Below are positions 15,476 through 22,515 of a stretch of DNA of 28,809 bases, in pieces. A program made the position numbers and the translations under genes. The first letter of the stretch is position 1. Every line of letters begins with the position of its first letter. Below the pieces are notes generated by a model, which worked only from the letters and a program-made list of their open reading frames with translations, searched no databases and had not been told where the DNA came from. The DNA is from UBA12474 sp964549625. GTDB lineage: Bacteria > Babelota > Babeliae > Babelales > Babelaceae. Location of the stretch: positions 1 through 28,809 of the forward strand of contig CAZJVA010000006.1 of the NCBI GenBank assembly GCA_964549625.1, given 5' to 3'.

Positions 15476-15578
15476 GGCTCATCCCCCCGCGTCATACCTG
15501 CACTATATAATATCACGGCCAGTGTGCACCCAATTAAAAAAAAGACAAGGCCTACACCAGAGCTCAAACTTTCTCTAT

Positions 15579-15606
15579 TTGACAATTCTACACTATTCAA
15601 TAAAAT
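15579..15606 (+). promoter_or_regulatory. Sigma-70 type promoter for the exported protein gene at 15695
   Basis: TTGACA at 15579-15584 and TAAAAT at 15601-15606 are separated by 16 bp, the same architecture as at 4532. The transcript would have a leader of about 80 nt that contains a TCCAGT-CAA-ACTGGA hairpin at 15634-15648. Confidence 0.68.
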
Positions 15607-15694
15607 AGAAAAGTGAAAAGGGTGCATTGAAAATCCAGTCAAACTGGAGCAAGATGCCTGCCCTTAACGCCATAAAACAAAAAGTTTTCAAAAA

Positions 15695-16801
15695 ATGCAA
15701 AACATACAACGTCATATTCGCAACTATCTTCTCACGTTACTTTTAAGCGTGGCTATCACCAATACTTTTTTATCGGGTGCGCAATCTTTAGGCATAACAC
15801 TTACTCAACAACAATTGCAAAAAAGCCAAGAGGAGGTAGAACAATATCTAACGCAACCAAACCCCCAACCCCTCGATGAACAAAACAAATTATCATACTT
15901 TTTTACTATCCTCATCTCCAACAACATAGAGATCGAAAAAAAACCGCATGCAGAAAATTTAAAAAAATTTTTGCACATACATCCACACTCCTTCCAAGAG
16001 TACCTAAATACGATAAAACGTTTTCCTCTCTTTTTTAGCCTTAACAATGCCGATGGTTCATCACTAATACCAGGACAATATATTCTAACTGATGATTACC
16101 TACGCCCCGCATTTGAAGCCAACATATTTACTCGACACACAATTTCATTAGATGAACTTTCTCCCATAACCGATAAGACTACCTGGGAAAAGCTTGCCTA
16201 CAAAAATTCACCAACGACTCAGCCCATTACCCCACAAAAATCTCTGGCGCTGCTTCTCACTACGCTCCCTATCCCCCATCTGACCGATCAAACAATTAAA
16301 ACACTTTTAACAAAAAACCGAGACAACATTAGAGGTGAACTCAAGAAAATGGAAAGCTTTGATGAAGCAATCAAAGAGCTGCCTGGAACAAAACCTATTG
16401 CCCTAGAACTCAAAATAACCTTCACCAATGGCGGTGATATTACAGAATACCTATATGCAGAAAACTTTTTAGATAAGATTAATGATCTACAAATATCACT
16501 TGCCTACTTAGAAGAAAAGCAAGGAACGCTAGAATTTAGCAACTTCTTCGAAAAACCTGAAATACTCTCACCCCGCGACGAGCAACCGCCAACCAATGTT
16601 ACCCAGCCGTCTAATATAATAAAACAAGGATCAATTATACCGACGGTCACCGGTATTACTGCCTCAATAGCTATTGTATGCGGGTTGTGGTATATAAAAG
16701 CAAATTATCGCGGTAAAAAGCCTGCAATGAAACCGATCTCGGCAATATCATACCAAAATATCACGACCAAGAATCAGCCCAAATTGCAACACTCATCATA
16801 A
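15695..16801 (+). CDS. Exported, probably membrane-anchored protein of unknown function, 368 aa
   Basis: An N-terminal signal peptide covers about residues 1-30 (basic QNIQRHIRN, then LLTLLLSVAI, with cleavage likely near SGA). A roughly 280-residue polar helical domain rich in Gln, Thr, Pro and Lys follows. One membrane helix lies at about 312-333 (VTGITASIAIVCGLWYI), with a basic tail after it. This is a type I membrane topology: a large extracytoplasmic domain and a short cytoplasmic tail. I recognise no family. The ATG lacks a clear Shine-Dalgarno; a short out-of-frame ORF with a better GGAG site overlaps its start (15654-15746). It is transcribed from the strong promoter at 15579. No terminator is seen before the next gene's own promoter. 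Confidence 0.68.
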   Translation: MQNIQRHIRNYLLTLLLSVAITNTFLSGAQSLGITLTQQQLQKSQEEVEQYLTQPNPQPLDEQNKLSYFFTILISNNIEIEKKPHAENLKKFLHIHPHSFQEYLNTIKRFPLFFSLNNADGSSLIPGQYILTDDYLRPAFEANIFTRHTISLDELSPITDKTTWEKLAYKNSPTTQPITPQKSLALLLTTLPIPHLTDQTIKTLLTKNRDNIRGELKKMESFDEAIKELPGTKPIALELKITFTNGGDITEYLYAENFLDKINDLQISLAYLEEKQGTLEFSNFFEKPEILSPRDEQPPTNVTQPSNIIKQGSIIPTVTGITASIAIVCGLWYIKANYRGKKPAMKPISAISYQNITTKNQPKLQHSS

Positions 16802-16836
16802 ATTCCCCTCTAAAGCGCTACCTCCTGACAACAACC

Positions 16837-16864
16837 TTGACAAAAAACAACCCACTGCTAAATT
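16837..16864 (+). promoter_or_regulatory. Sigma-70 type promoter for the 949-residue exported protein
   Basis: TTGACA (16837-16842) and TAAATT (16859-16864) are separated by 16 bp in an AT-rich stretch just after the preceding gene. The ATG at 16903 is about 32 nt past the expected transcription start. Confidence 0.62.
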
Positions 16865-16902
16865 TAATTTACTAATTAAAATTAATAAGCCGGAAGTTTA
16901 CT

Positions 16903-19752
16903 ATGTCTTATAAAAAATCAATTTTCATTTTTGTGATGCTTGTTGTCATTTTTGCAACTACCCCCACACACCCGCTTAATACCAACAATATTGCAGGAAC
17001 CTACACGCTCCTCCCTCAAAAGCTGCGTGAGCTTTCACCTCTTGTTGGTGCGGTTGTCTGGTCCCAACGCGTTATAGAAGGATTGTACGACGATGGGCAT
17101 TTAACCCCAGGTGAACCAAAAGACACCAGAAACCAATACTTTAAACAAGAACTCGCGAACTGGCGCAAAGCAATACCATCTTCGGGAATAAAAATTATCA
17201 TTCGCAACTTGTTTAATCGGCCACCAGGCACCAAAGGTCAATCAGATTTTCGACCAAGCAAAACAATTTATGATTCGCCAAAAACACTTATCGAAAAAAT
17301 TGGATATAATCTTGCACAACTCTTTTTATACAAAACACTTGAGCCTCTTTTAGAAGGCAAAAATAGTACACACCGCAAAGCACGCCTTTCTGGAATACTT
17401 ACATTCAAAAAGATCGGTAAAGTAACAAGCCAAGATTTTTATCAAGCCTATGGCGATGAAATTTATCCAGGCGACCAAATTATTGAATACGCTCTTCTCA
17501 GCCTCTTGTGGGTTACCGCGCATAATGACCGCACCCTTATTAAGCGCTACTTTACAACACTACGTCAGGAGCTAGATAATGGCATCAAAAAACTACAAAC
17601 TTCTCTTAACTCTCCTAATCTATCGCAACTTCCCTTTCCCGCGCTAGGCCTTTTAATACCGCAAGAACAAACCAAAGCTATCGCCAATTTTGCCCAGGCA
17701 TTAAACCAGATTGAAACTATGATTCTGCAATTCACGCCCGAACAATTTGACATCCTAGACCAAATAACTGTCGATGACACCAGCAGACTACAAAACAAAA
17801 CTACGCACCAGATCTTAGAAGATAGCGCCCTGTGCGAAATACTAGCCTATCTCATCCTACATTCGCAACCACATCCCCCAATTCTGACACTGGGAGGCGA
17901 ATATCTAACATTTACCCTCGAAGCAAATAAAAAAGTACACAACTTGCGCGCTTGTTTTGAAGTCGAATTGCGCAACCTACTCAATTTCTTTGCGCTCGAT
18001 CCCACCACCCGGCAATATTCGGCTGCCCAGCTCGAAAAAACACTCGGAAGAAAAGTGCATCCCGATCTTGCGGCTTTTTATTCAACATATAGTGACCCAC
18101 AAAAAACCAACACCCAAGAAGCTGAAATCGCCTGGGTCAAAATTATGACCAACATAGATAACATCGCCTATTTAATCACCTCCGAACTACAACCACCAAA
18201 AAGCAGTAAGACCTATGACTATAAAAACCCAATCGAAAGTTATCACATACGCCTTACCGATGTTATTGATGAAAAGATCAAAGCAGCACTTCACAAACTT
18301 CAACTTTGCGTACCCGCAACCTCGTCATTGACGCACTACGAATTACAAGGCACTATCAGAAATTTTATTTTGATCTTGAACCACCTACTACAACTTAATC
18401 TTTTTACCGACAAAAACCTCGGTATGGAGCTGGCACAGGACAGCTTTATTGAAACATACCTGCCAATAGTACTAAAACAACTCGGCGCAGCGAAAAACTT
18501 TTCTACCAAACGCATAAGAAACTCAAGTCCGGATCTCGGCTCACTTGAATTTTTTCTTCCCCGCTTTCAAACAAAAGCCAAATTTAGTTTTACCCGAGAA
18601 CATGCCGATTTGGAACTGAAAACACTTAGGGAAACATCCCTACAAGAGCTTAACCAATTAAACGAATCCGAAATTTCCTCCTTCGAGCTCCTTCCGTTTC
18701 TTCTCTCGAGCAGCGAGTACAAAAAATTAACTGACTCCGGTTTCCGCGAAATAATTACCTATTTCGCTCACCTAAAATTCTTGGACAACCAAGACTTTCT
18801 TCCGAGTATCGCTAAAAAGCCACTCACCCAAAACTGGTATACCTTGATCAACTACATGAAAACTAAAACCAAGATTTATGCGGTAGACGAAGAAAAAATC
18901 ATTATCAACGCTCTGGAACAAAACTTAAAAGATGCAAAAAAAGACGCACTTGATTTTATAGAGAAACACAAAAACTCAGATAAGGTTTTTCCCAAAAACC
19001 TTTGGGCATATCTACTAGAAAAAAATGCAGAAGATTCAAAACTCTCAGAAGAAGCATTTAGCGACGCACAAAACAAAATTAGGCAAGGTAGCCACCATAC
19101 AAAGGATGCCGCAATCGACTTTTTAACAAGCCAGGGACTAGCAACAAACAATACCAGCTCCACAAAAGTAGCGGCCCTACTCAAGGAAATTCTGACAAAA
19201 AAAATAATTCCGTCCGAATATCGAAATTTTGTCCTCTTTGGCCTCAAAGAAGCGCTGCTTTCTAAAAAAATTCCATTTTCAACAGCCAAGCCACTTTTTG
19301 ATCTTGTTTGCGAAAAATCCAAAAATGCGCTGGTTGAATGCCTAATCACACGGCTGCAAACCCTTCTGAAAAAAAATGTTATTACATACCACGAAGCGAT
19401 TTTTTACTTACAAGCAACAGAAAATCGCACCAGTGACCGCTCACTCTGCCTTAAAAAATTAATACTTCTCGAGGATTGCTTAGAAAAAGGAATGCCCATA
19501 AAGGAAGCGGTAAAACAACTAGCTCATATCACCTACGATCAAGCCGCCCTCGAAGAACTTCATCACCCAATGATTTCCTGCGCCCTAGTCACAGCAAAAT
19601 ATAGAATTTTGGTCAACGAACTTCTCGAAAAAGAACCTGAACTACGCACCGATAAAAAATTCTGGAATATGGTTGCAAAGCACGTTAGCAAACACGACCT
19701 AGAGATTTTCCAAAGTAAATTGCACGCAGTAGCAAACATTGAAAACAAGTAA
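16903..19752 (+). CDS. Large exported helical protein of unknown function, 949 aa
   Basis: The product starts with a signal peptide (basic SYKKS, hydrophobic IFIFVMLVVIFATT, cleavage likely near residues 22-27). The rest has no obvious second membrane helix, so it should be exported or periplasmic. The body is strongly helical and rich in Leu, Lys, Asn and Thr. Its last 250 residues look like short helical pairs (for example KVAALLKEILTKK, GLKEALLSKKIPF, LITRLQTLLKKN), suggesting an alpha-solenoid, which I cannot assign to HEAT, ARM or Sel1. No catalytic motif stands out. CCGGAAG lies 7 nt before the ATG. A strong bidirectional terminator follows. Its length and export make it a candidate surface or host-interaction protein, but this is inference. 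Confidence 0.72.
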   Translation: MSYKKSIFIFVMLVVIFATTPTHPLNTNNIAGTYTLLPQKLRELSPLVGAVVWSQRVIEGLYDDGHLTPGEPKDTRNQYFKQELANWRKAIPSSGIKIIIRNLFNRPPGTKGQSDFRPSKTIYDSPKTLIEKIGYNLAQLFLYKTLEPLLEGKNSTHRKARLSGILTFKKIGKVTSQDFYQAYGDEIYPGDQIIEYALLSLLWVTAHNDRTLIKRYFTTLRQELDNGIKKLQTSLNSPNLSQLPFPALGLLIPQEQTKAIANFAQALNQIETMILQFTPEQFDILDQITVDDTSRLQNKTTHQILEDSALCEILAYLILHSQPHPPILTLGGEYLTFTLEANKKVHNLRACFEVELRNLLNFFALDPTTRQYSAAQLEKTLGRKVHPDLAAFYSTYSDPQKTNTQEAEIAWVKIMTNIDNIAYLITSELQPPKSSKTYDYKNPIESYHIRLTDVIDEKIKAALHKLQLCVPATSSLTHYELQGTIRNFILILNHLLQLNLFTDKNLGMELAQDSFIETYLPIVLKQLGAAKNFSTKRIRNSSPDLGSLEFFLPRFQTKAKFSFTREHADLELKTLRETSLQELNQLNESEISSFELLPFLLSSSEYKKLTDSGFREIITYFAHLKFLDNQDFLPSIAKKPLTQNWYTLINYMKTKTKIYAVDEEKIIINALEQNLKDAKKDALDFIEKHKNSDKVFPKNLWAYLLEKNAEDSKLSEEAFSDAQNKIRQGSHHTKDAAIDFLTSQGLATNNTSSTKVAALLKEILTKKIIPSEYRNFVLFGLKEALLSKKIPFSTAKPLFDLVCEKSKNALVECLITRLQTLLKKNVITYHEAIFYLQATENRTSDRSLCLKKLILLEDCLEKGMPIKEAVKQLAHITYDQAALEELHHPMISCALVTAKYRILVNELLEKEPELRTDKKFWNMVAKHVSKHDLEIFQSKLHAVANIENK

Positions 19753-19754
19753 CA

Positions 19755-19791
19755 AAAAGGCCGGGTGGCTTTTTCAACCACCCGGCCTTTT
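19755..19791. terminator. Bidirectional hairpin terminator
   Basis: AAAAGGCCGGGTGG (19755-19768) pairs perfectly with 19778-19791 around a 9-nt loop. A-tract and T-tract flanks give both strands a U-run. It separates the 949-aa protein gene from convergent rho. Confidence 0.9.
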
Positions 19792-19808
19792 ATCGTCACA
19801 CATCAGAT

Positions 19809-21095
19809 TTATGCAGCACTAGCTGGGCCACCAGTACCATTGCGCTTAAGCGACTCTAAAAACTCTTCGTTCGTCTTACTTTTCTTCATTCGATCAATTA
19901 AGAGCTCCATAGCCTCGTTCATATTCATGCTTGCAAGGACTTTTCGCAGCACATGAATCTTTTTAAGCACCTCATCAGAGAGCTGCAACTCTTCACGGCG
20001 TGTACCAGAAATAAGCAGATCAAAGGCAGGGAAAATACGAAGATTCGCCAGCTTACGCGACATGTTAATTTCCATGTTGCCCGTACCTTTAAACTCTTCA
20101 AAGATCACTTCGTCCATGCGTGAACCTGTTTCAATCAGCGCAGTCGCGATAATCGTAAGCGAACCACCCTCTTCAACATTACGCGCTGCACCAAAAAACC
20201 GCTTTGGCTTTTGCAGCGCATGCGCATCGATACCACCCGTTAGCACTTTGCCCGAAGCAGGAGAAATCGTGTTGTATGCACGCGCCAGTCGCGTTATAGA
20301 ATCAAGAAGAATCACCACATCCTTCTTCATTTCAACCAGGCGCTTTGCCCGCGCCAAAACAATCTCAGCAACTTGTTCATGCCGCTCTGCAGACTCATCA
20401 AATGTTGAGCTAATTACCTCGGCATTTTTATTCTGGATTGAACGACGCATATCGGCAACTTCTTCAGGACGTTCATCGATAAGTAAAATAATAAGATGTA
20501 CTTCGGGATGATTGTTTGCAATCGTACGTGCCAACTCTTTGAGTAACATCGTTTTACCAGCCTTTGGTGGCGCCACGATCAACCCACGCTGCCCTTTGCC
20601 AATTGGGGTAAAGAGATCCATCAAGCGAGTAGATACATAGGATGGATTGTATTCTAAGTTAAACTTTTTATCCGGGTAAAGCGGCGATAAACGATCAAAA
20701 AATGGTCGATCCCCAAGCTTTGCAGGATCTTCTCCATTAACACGATCAACGCGCAAGAGCGCAAAATATTTTTCATTATCCTTAGGACGCCGAATGACAC
20801 CGGTAATCTCATCACCCGTACGAAGTCCAAGCCGACGAATTTGAGATGGAGAAACATACACATCATCAGGGCCCGAGACATAATCAGTCTGACGCGCACG
20901 TAAAAAACCAAACCCATCAGGGAGCTTTTCAAGCACGCCAACCACGCCAATCTCTTTCTCTGGATTTGTTTCTAGCGCAACAATGTTTGCTATCAACTCA
21001 TCCTTTTTCATGTAGTTGGCGCCTATGACACCAAGTTTACGAGCGACAACCAGAAGGTCTGCGATGCTCATTTTTTGTAATGCTTGTTCCCTCAT
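19809..21095 (-). CDS. rho: Transcription termination factor Rho
   Basis: The 428-residue hexameric RNA helicase is complete. The N-terminal helical domain is at 1-48, and an OB-fold RNA-binding domain follows with GFGFLRARQ at 61-69 and DDVYVSPSQIRRLGL. The Walker A loop APPKAGKT lies at 175-182, catalytic DERPEEV near 207-213, Walker B VILLDSITR near 261-269, and the Q-loop VLTGGID near 284-290. The C-terminal GSRMDEVIFEEFKGTGNME motif is standard. It terminates untranslated transcripts. AAAGGA lies 8 nt before the ATG, and a second in-frame Met at residue 9 (MSIADLLV) is an alternative start. It is the last gene of the polA-rpmA-secF-rho run, with a hairpin between secF and rho. Confidence 0.98.
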   Translation of the reverse strand: MREQALQKMSIADLLVVARKLGVIGANYMKKDELIANIVALETNPEKEIGVVGVLEKLPDGFGFLRARQTDYVSGPDDVYVSPSQIRRLGLRTGDEITGVIRRPKDNEKYFALLRVDRVNGEDPAKLGDRPFFDRLSPLYPDKKFNLEYNPSYVSTRLMDLFTPIGKGQRGLIVAPPKAGKTMLLKELARTIANNHPEVHLIILLIDERPEEVADMRRSIQNKNAEVISSTFDESAERHEQVAEIVLARAKRLVEMKKDVVILLDSITRLARAYNTISPASGKVLTGGIDAHALQKPKRFFGAARNVEEGGSLTIIATALIETGSRMDEVIFEEFKGTGNMEINMSRKLANLRIFPAFDLLISGTRREELQLSDEVLKKIHVLRKVLASMNMNEAMELLIDRMKKSKTNEEFLESLKRNGTGGPASAA

Positions 21096-21132
21096 GCATC
21101 AAATCCTTTAAAAAGAGCGAATGTAAAGAAAT

Positions 21133-21168
21133 GGGGAAACCCGGCCAAAAAACATCTGCCGGGCTCCC
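21133..21168 (-). terminator. Hairpin between secF and rho
   Basis: On the minus strand GGGAGCCCGGC pairs with GCCGGGTTTCCC around a T-rich loop, directly after the secF stop. The following run is only TTTCCCC, so it may be a weak terminator or attenuator ahead of rho rather than a full stop. Confidence 0.4.
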
Positions 21169-21180
21169 AAAAGCTATGTA

Positions 21181-22095
21181 CTATGAACCGGTACTTTTCT
21201 TGCCTCGGTTCAGGAGCAACATGGTAGGTGTTGCAATATAGATTGATGAATAGGTACCAAAGACGATACCCATAAGTAGCGCCATGGCCAATAACCGCAA
21301 CACGCCTGCCCCAAAGAGCAAGGCAACAACAGTCAATGCCGTAGCAACACTTGTTAAAATCGTACGGCGTAATGTTTCATTGATACTTTTGTTAGCAATC
21401 GCCAAGGCACTTCCCTTTTCATGAGCATTAAAATGTTCACGAATCCGCGAGAAGACCACAATCGTATCGTTAATCGAATAACCTAAAATAAAGAGAATTG
21501 CTGCAATAATATTGAGCGAAATCTCAAGGTCTAACACAATAACCAGCGTCAGAATCGCGATCACATCATGAAAAAGAGCAACAATAGCACCCATGGCAAA
21601 CGAAAACGACCAAAAACGCAGAGCGATATAGAGCAGCATGATGAGAAGCACAAACAAAACAGCCTTGGTCGAATTGTGGCGCAACTCATCGCCCACTGCA
21701 GCACCAACACTATCGGTTTGCAAGATCGAAACCTTGGTCCCACTCACGCTCGCTTCGATATATCCTTGGATACGATCAGCAAGACCACGCGAATCATTCT
21801 CAAACCCACGTACACGAACCAAAACTTCGCCATTGGCAAAATCCCGCGTCGTAGCACCATCGATTCCCTGGCTTGCCAGGATCTGCTCAACCCGTTCACC
21901 GGTCACCTTTTCAGCACCCGAAAAACCAAGTCGTACTTCGGTCCCGCCGGTAAAGTCAACACTATAGGTAAAGACCGAACCACGCGTCTTATACCGATAC
22001 ACCGCTCCTCCAACAAAAGCAGCCATCAATAAAAACGACACACCAAAAAAAAGGAACCGATACTTAAAAAAATCGATATTTCCTGCTTTCAACAT
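21181..22095 (-). CDS. secF: Protein translocase subunit SecF
   Basis: The 304-residue protein has the SecF order: one N-terminal membrane helix (about 12-33), a periplasmic part with VDFTGGTEVRLGF and a ferredoxin-like domain (about 45-130), then five C-terminal helices. The family signature GYSINDTIVVFSRIREHF lies between helices, and ALFHDVIAILTLV precedes it. With SecD it uses the proton gradient to help release exported proteins. GGAGAG lies just before the ATG. SecD is normally encoded directly upstream of secF or fused to it; here the upstream gene is rpmA, so secD must be elsewhere or missing. The many exported proteins in the window are its likely clients. Confidence 0.95.
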   Translation of the reverse strand: MLKAGNIDFFKYRFLFFGVSFLLMAAFVGGAVYRYKTRGSVFTYSVDFTGGTEVRLGFSGAEKVTGERVEQILASQGIDGATTRDFANGEVLVRVRGFENDSRGLADRIQGYIEASVSGTKVSILQTDSVGAAVGDELRHNSTKAVLFVLLIMLLYIALRFWSFSFAMGAIVALFHDVIAILTLVIVLDLEISLNIIAAILFILGYSINDTIVVFSRIREHFNAHEKGSALAIANKSINETLRRTILTSVATALTVVALLFGAGVLRLLAMALLMGIVFGTYSSIYIATPTMLLLNRGKKSTGS

Positions 22096-22128
22096 AACTC
22101 TCTCCGTTGTGCACGAAACTTACGCTAC

Positions 22129-22377
22129 CTAAACGATCGAAACGTATTTACGTCCCTTTAGGCCAAAATGGAATCGAATCTCACCTGCTGCGGTAGCAAA
22201 CAAGGTATCATCACCGCCAAGCCCTACGTTTTTGCCTGGATGAATGCGTGTTCCGCGTTGACGGACAATAATCTCACCGCCACTTACGCGCTGACCATCG
22301 TACAACTTAACCCCAAGGCGCTTGCTGATACTGTCGCGACCATTTTGTGTGGAACCACCAGTTTTACTCGTTGCCAT
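22129..22377 (-). CDS. rpmA: 50S ribosomal protein L27
   Basis: The 82-residue protein matches L27: the GGSTQNGRDSISKRLGVK N-terminal motif that reaches the peptidyl transferase centre, then IIVRQRGTRIHPG, NVGLG and DTLFA. The usual GKDHTLFA reads GGDDTLFA here. Length is normal. AGGG lies before the ATG. The L21 gene (rplU), which usually precedes rpmA, is not adjacent. It lies 33 bp upstream of secF on the same strand. Confidence 0.97.
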   Translation of the reverse strand: MATSKTGGSTQNGRDSISKRLGVKLYDGQRVSGGEIIVRQRGTRIHPGKNVGLGGDDTLFATAAGEIRFHFGLKGRKYVSIV

Positions 22378-22473
22378 GCTATAAACCCTAACATTACATA
22401 AAAAAAGATGTGTACGAAATCAAAAGAAGTGAAAGAACTCATGCGCTATCCACAGAATTTCATTCATCTTCAA

Positions 22474-22502
22474 AGTATGAAAATAATTTGCAAAAAAGTC
22501 AA
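22474..22502 (-). promoter_or_regulatory. Candidate promoter for rpmA-secF(-rho)
   Basis: On the minus strand TTGACT (22497-22502) and CATACT (22474-22479) are 17 bp apart, in the 138-bp gap between polA and rpmA. The -35 box matches five of six bases and the -10 four of six. Confidence 0.42.
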
Positions 22503-22515
22503 ACGCACCGCACTC

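Noticed and set aside
18876..19349. 157-codon minus-strand ORF inside the 949-aa gene
   Set aside because: It is a shadow of the coding strand, with no ribosome site and a Ser/Phe-rich composition expected from antisense of Lys/Glu codons.
22446..22455. DnaA-box-like CTATCCACA near rpmA/polA
   Set aside because: It is a single copy with one mismatch and no cluster or neighbouring dnaA/dnaN, so no origin is supported.
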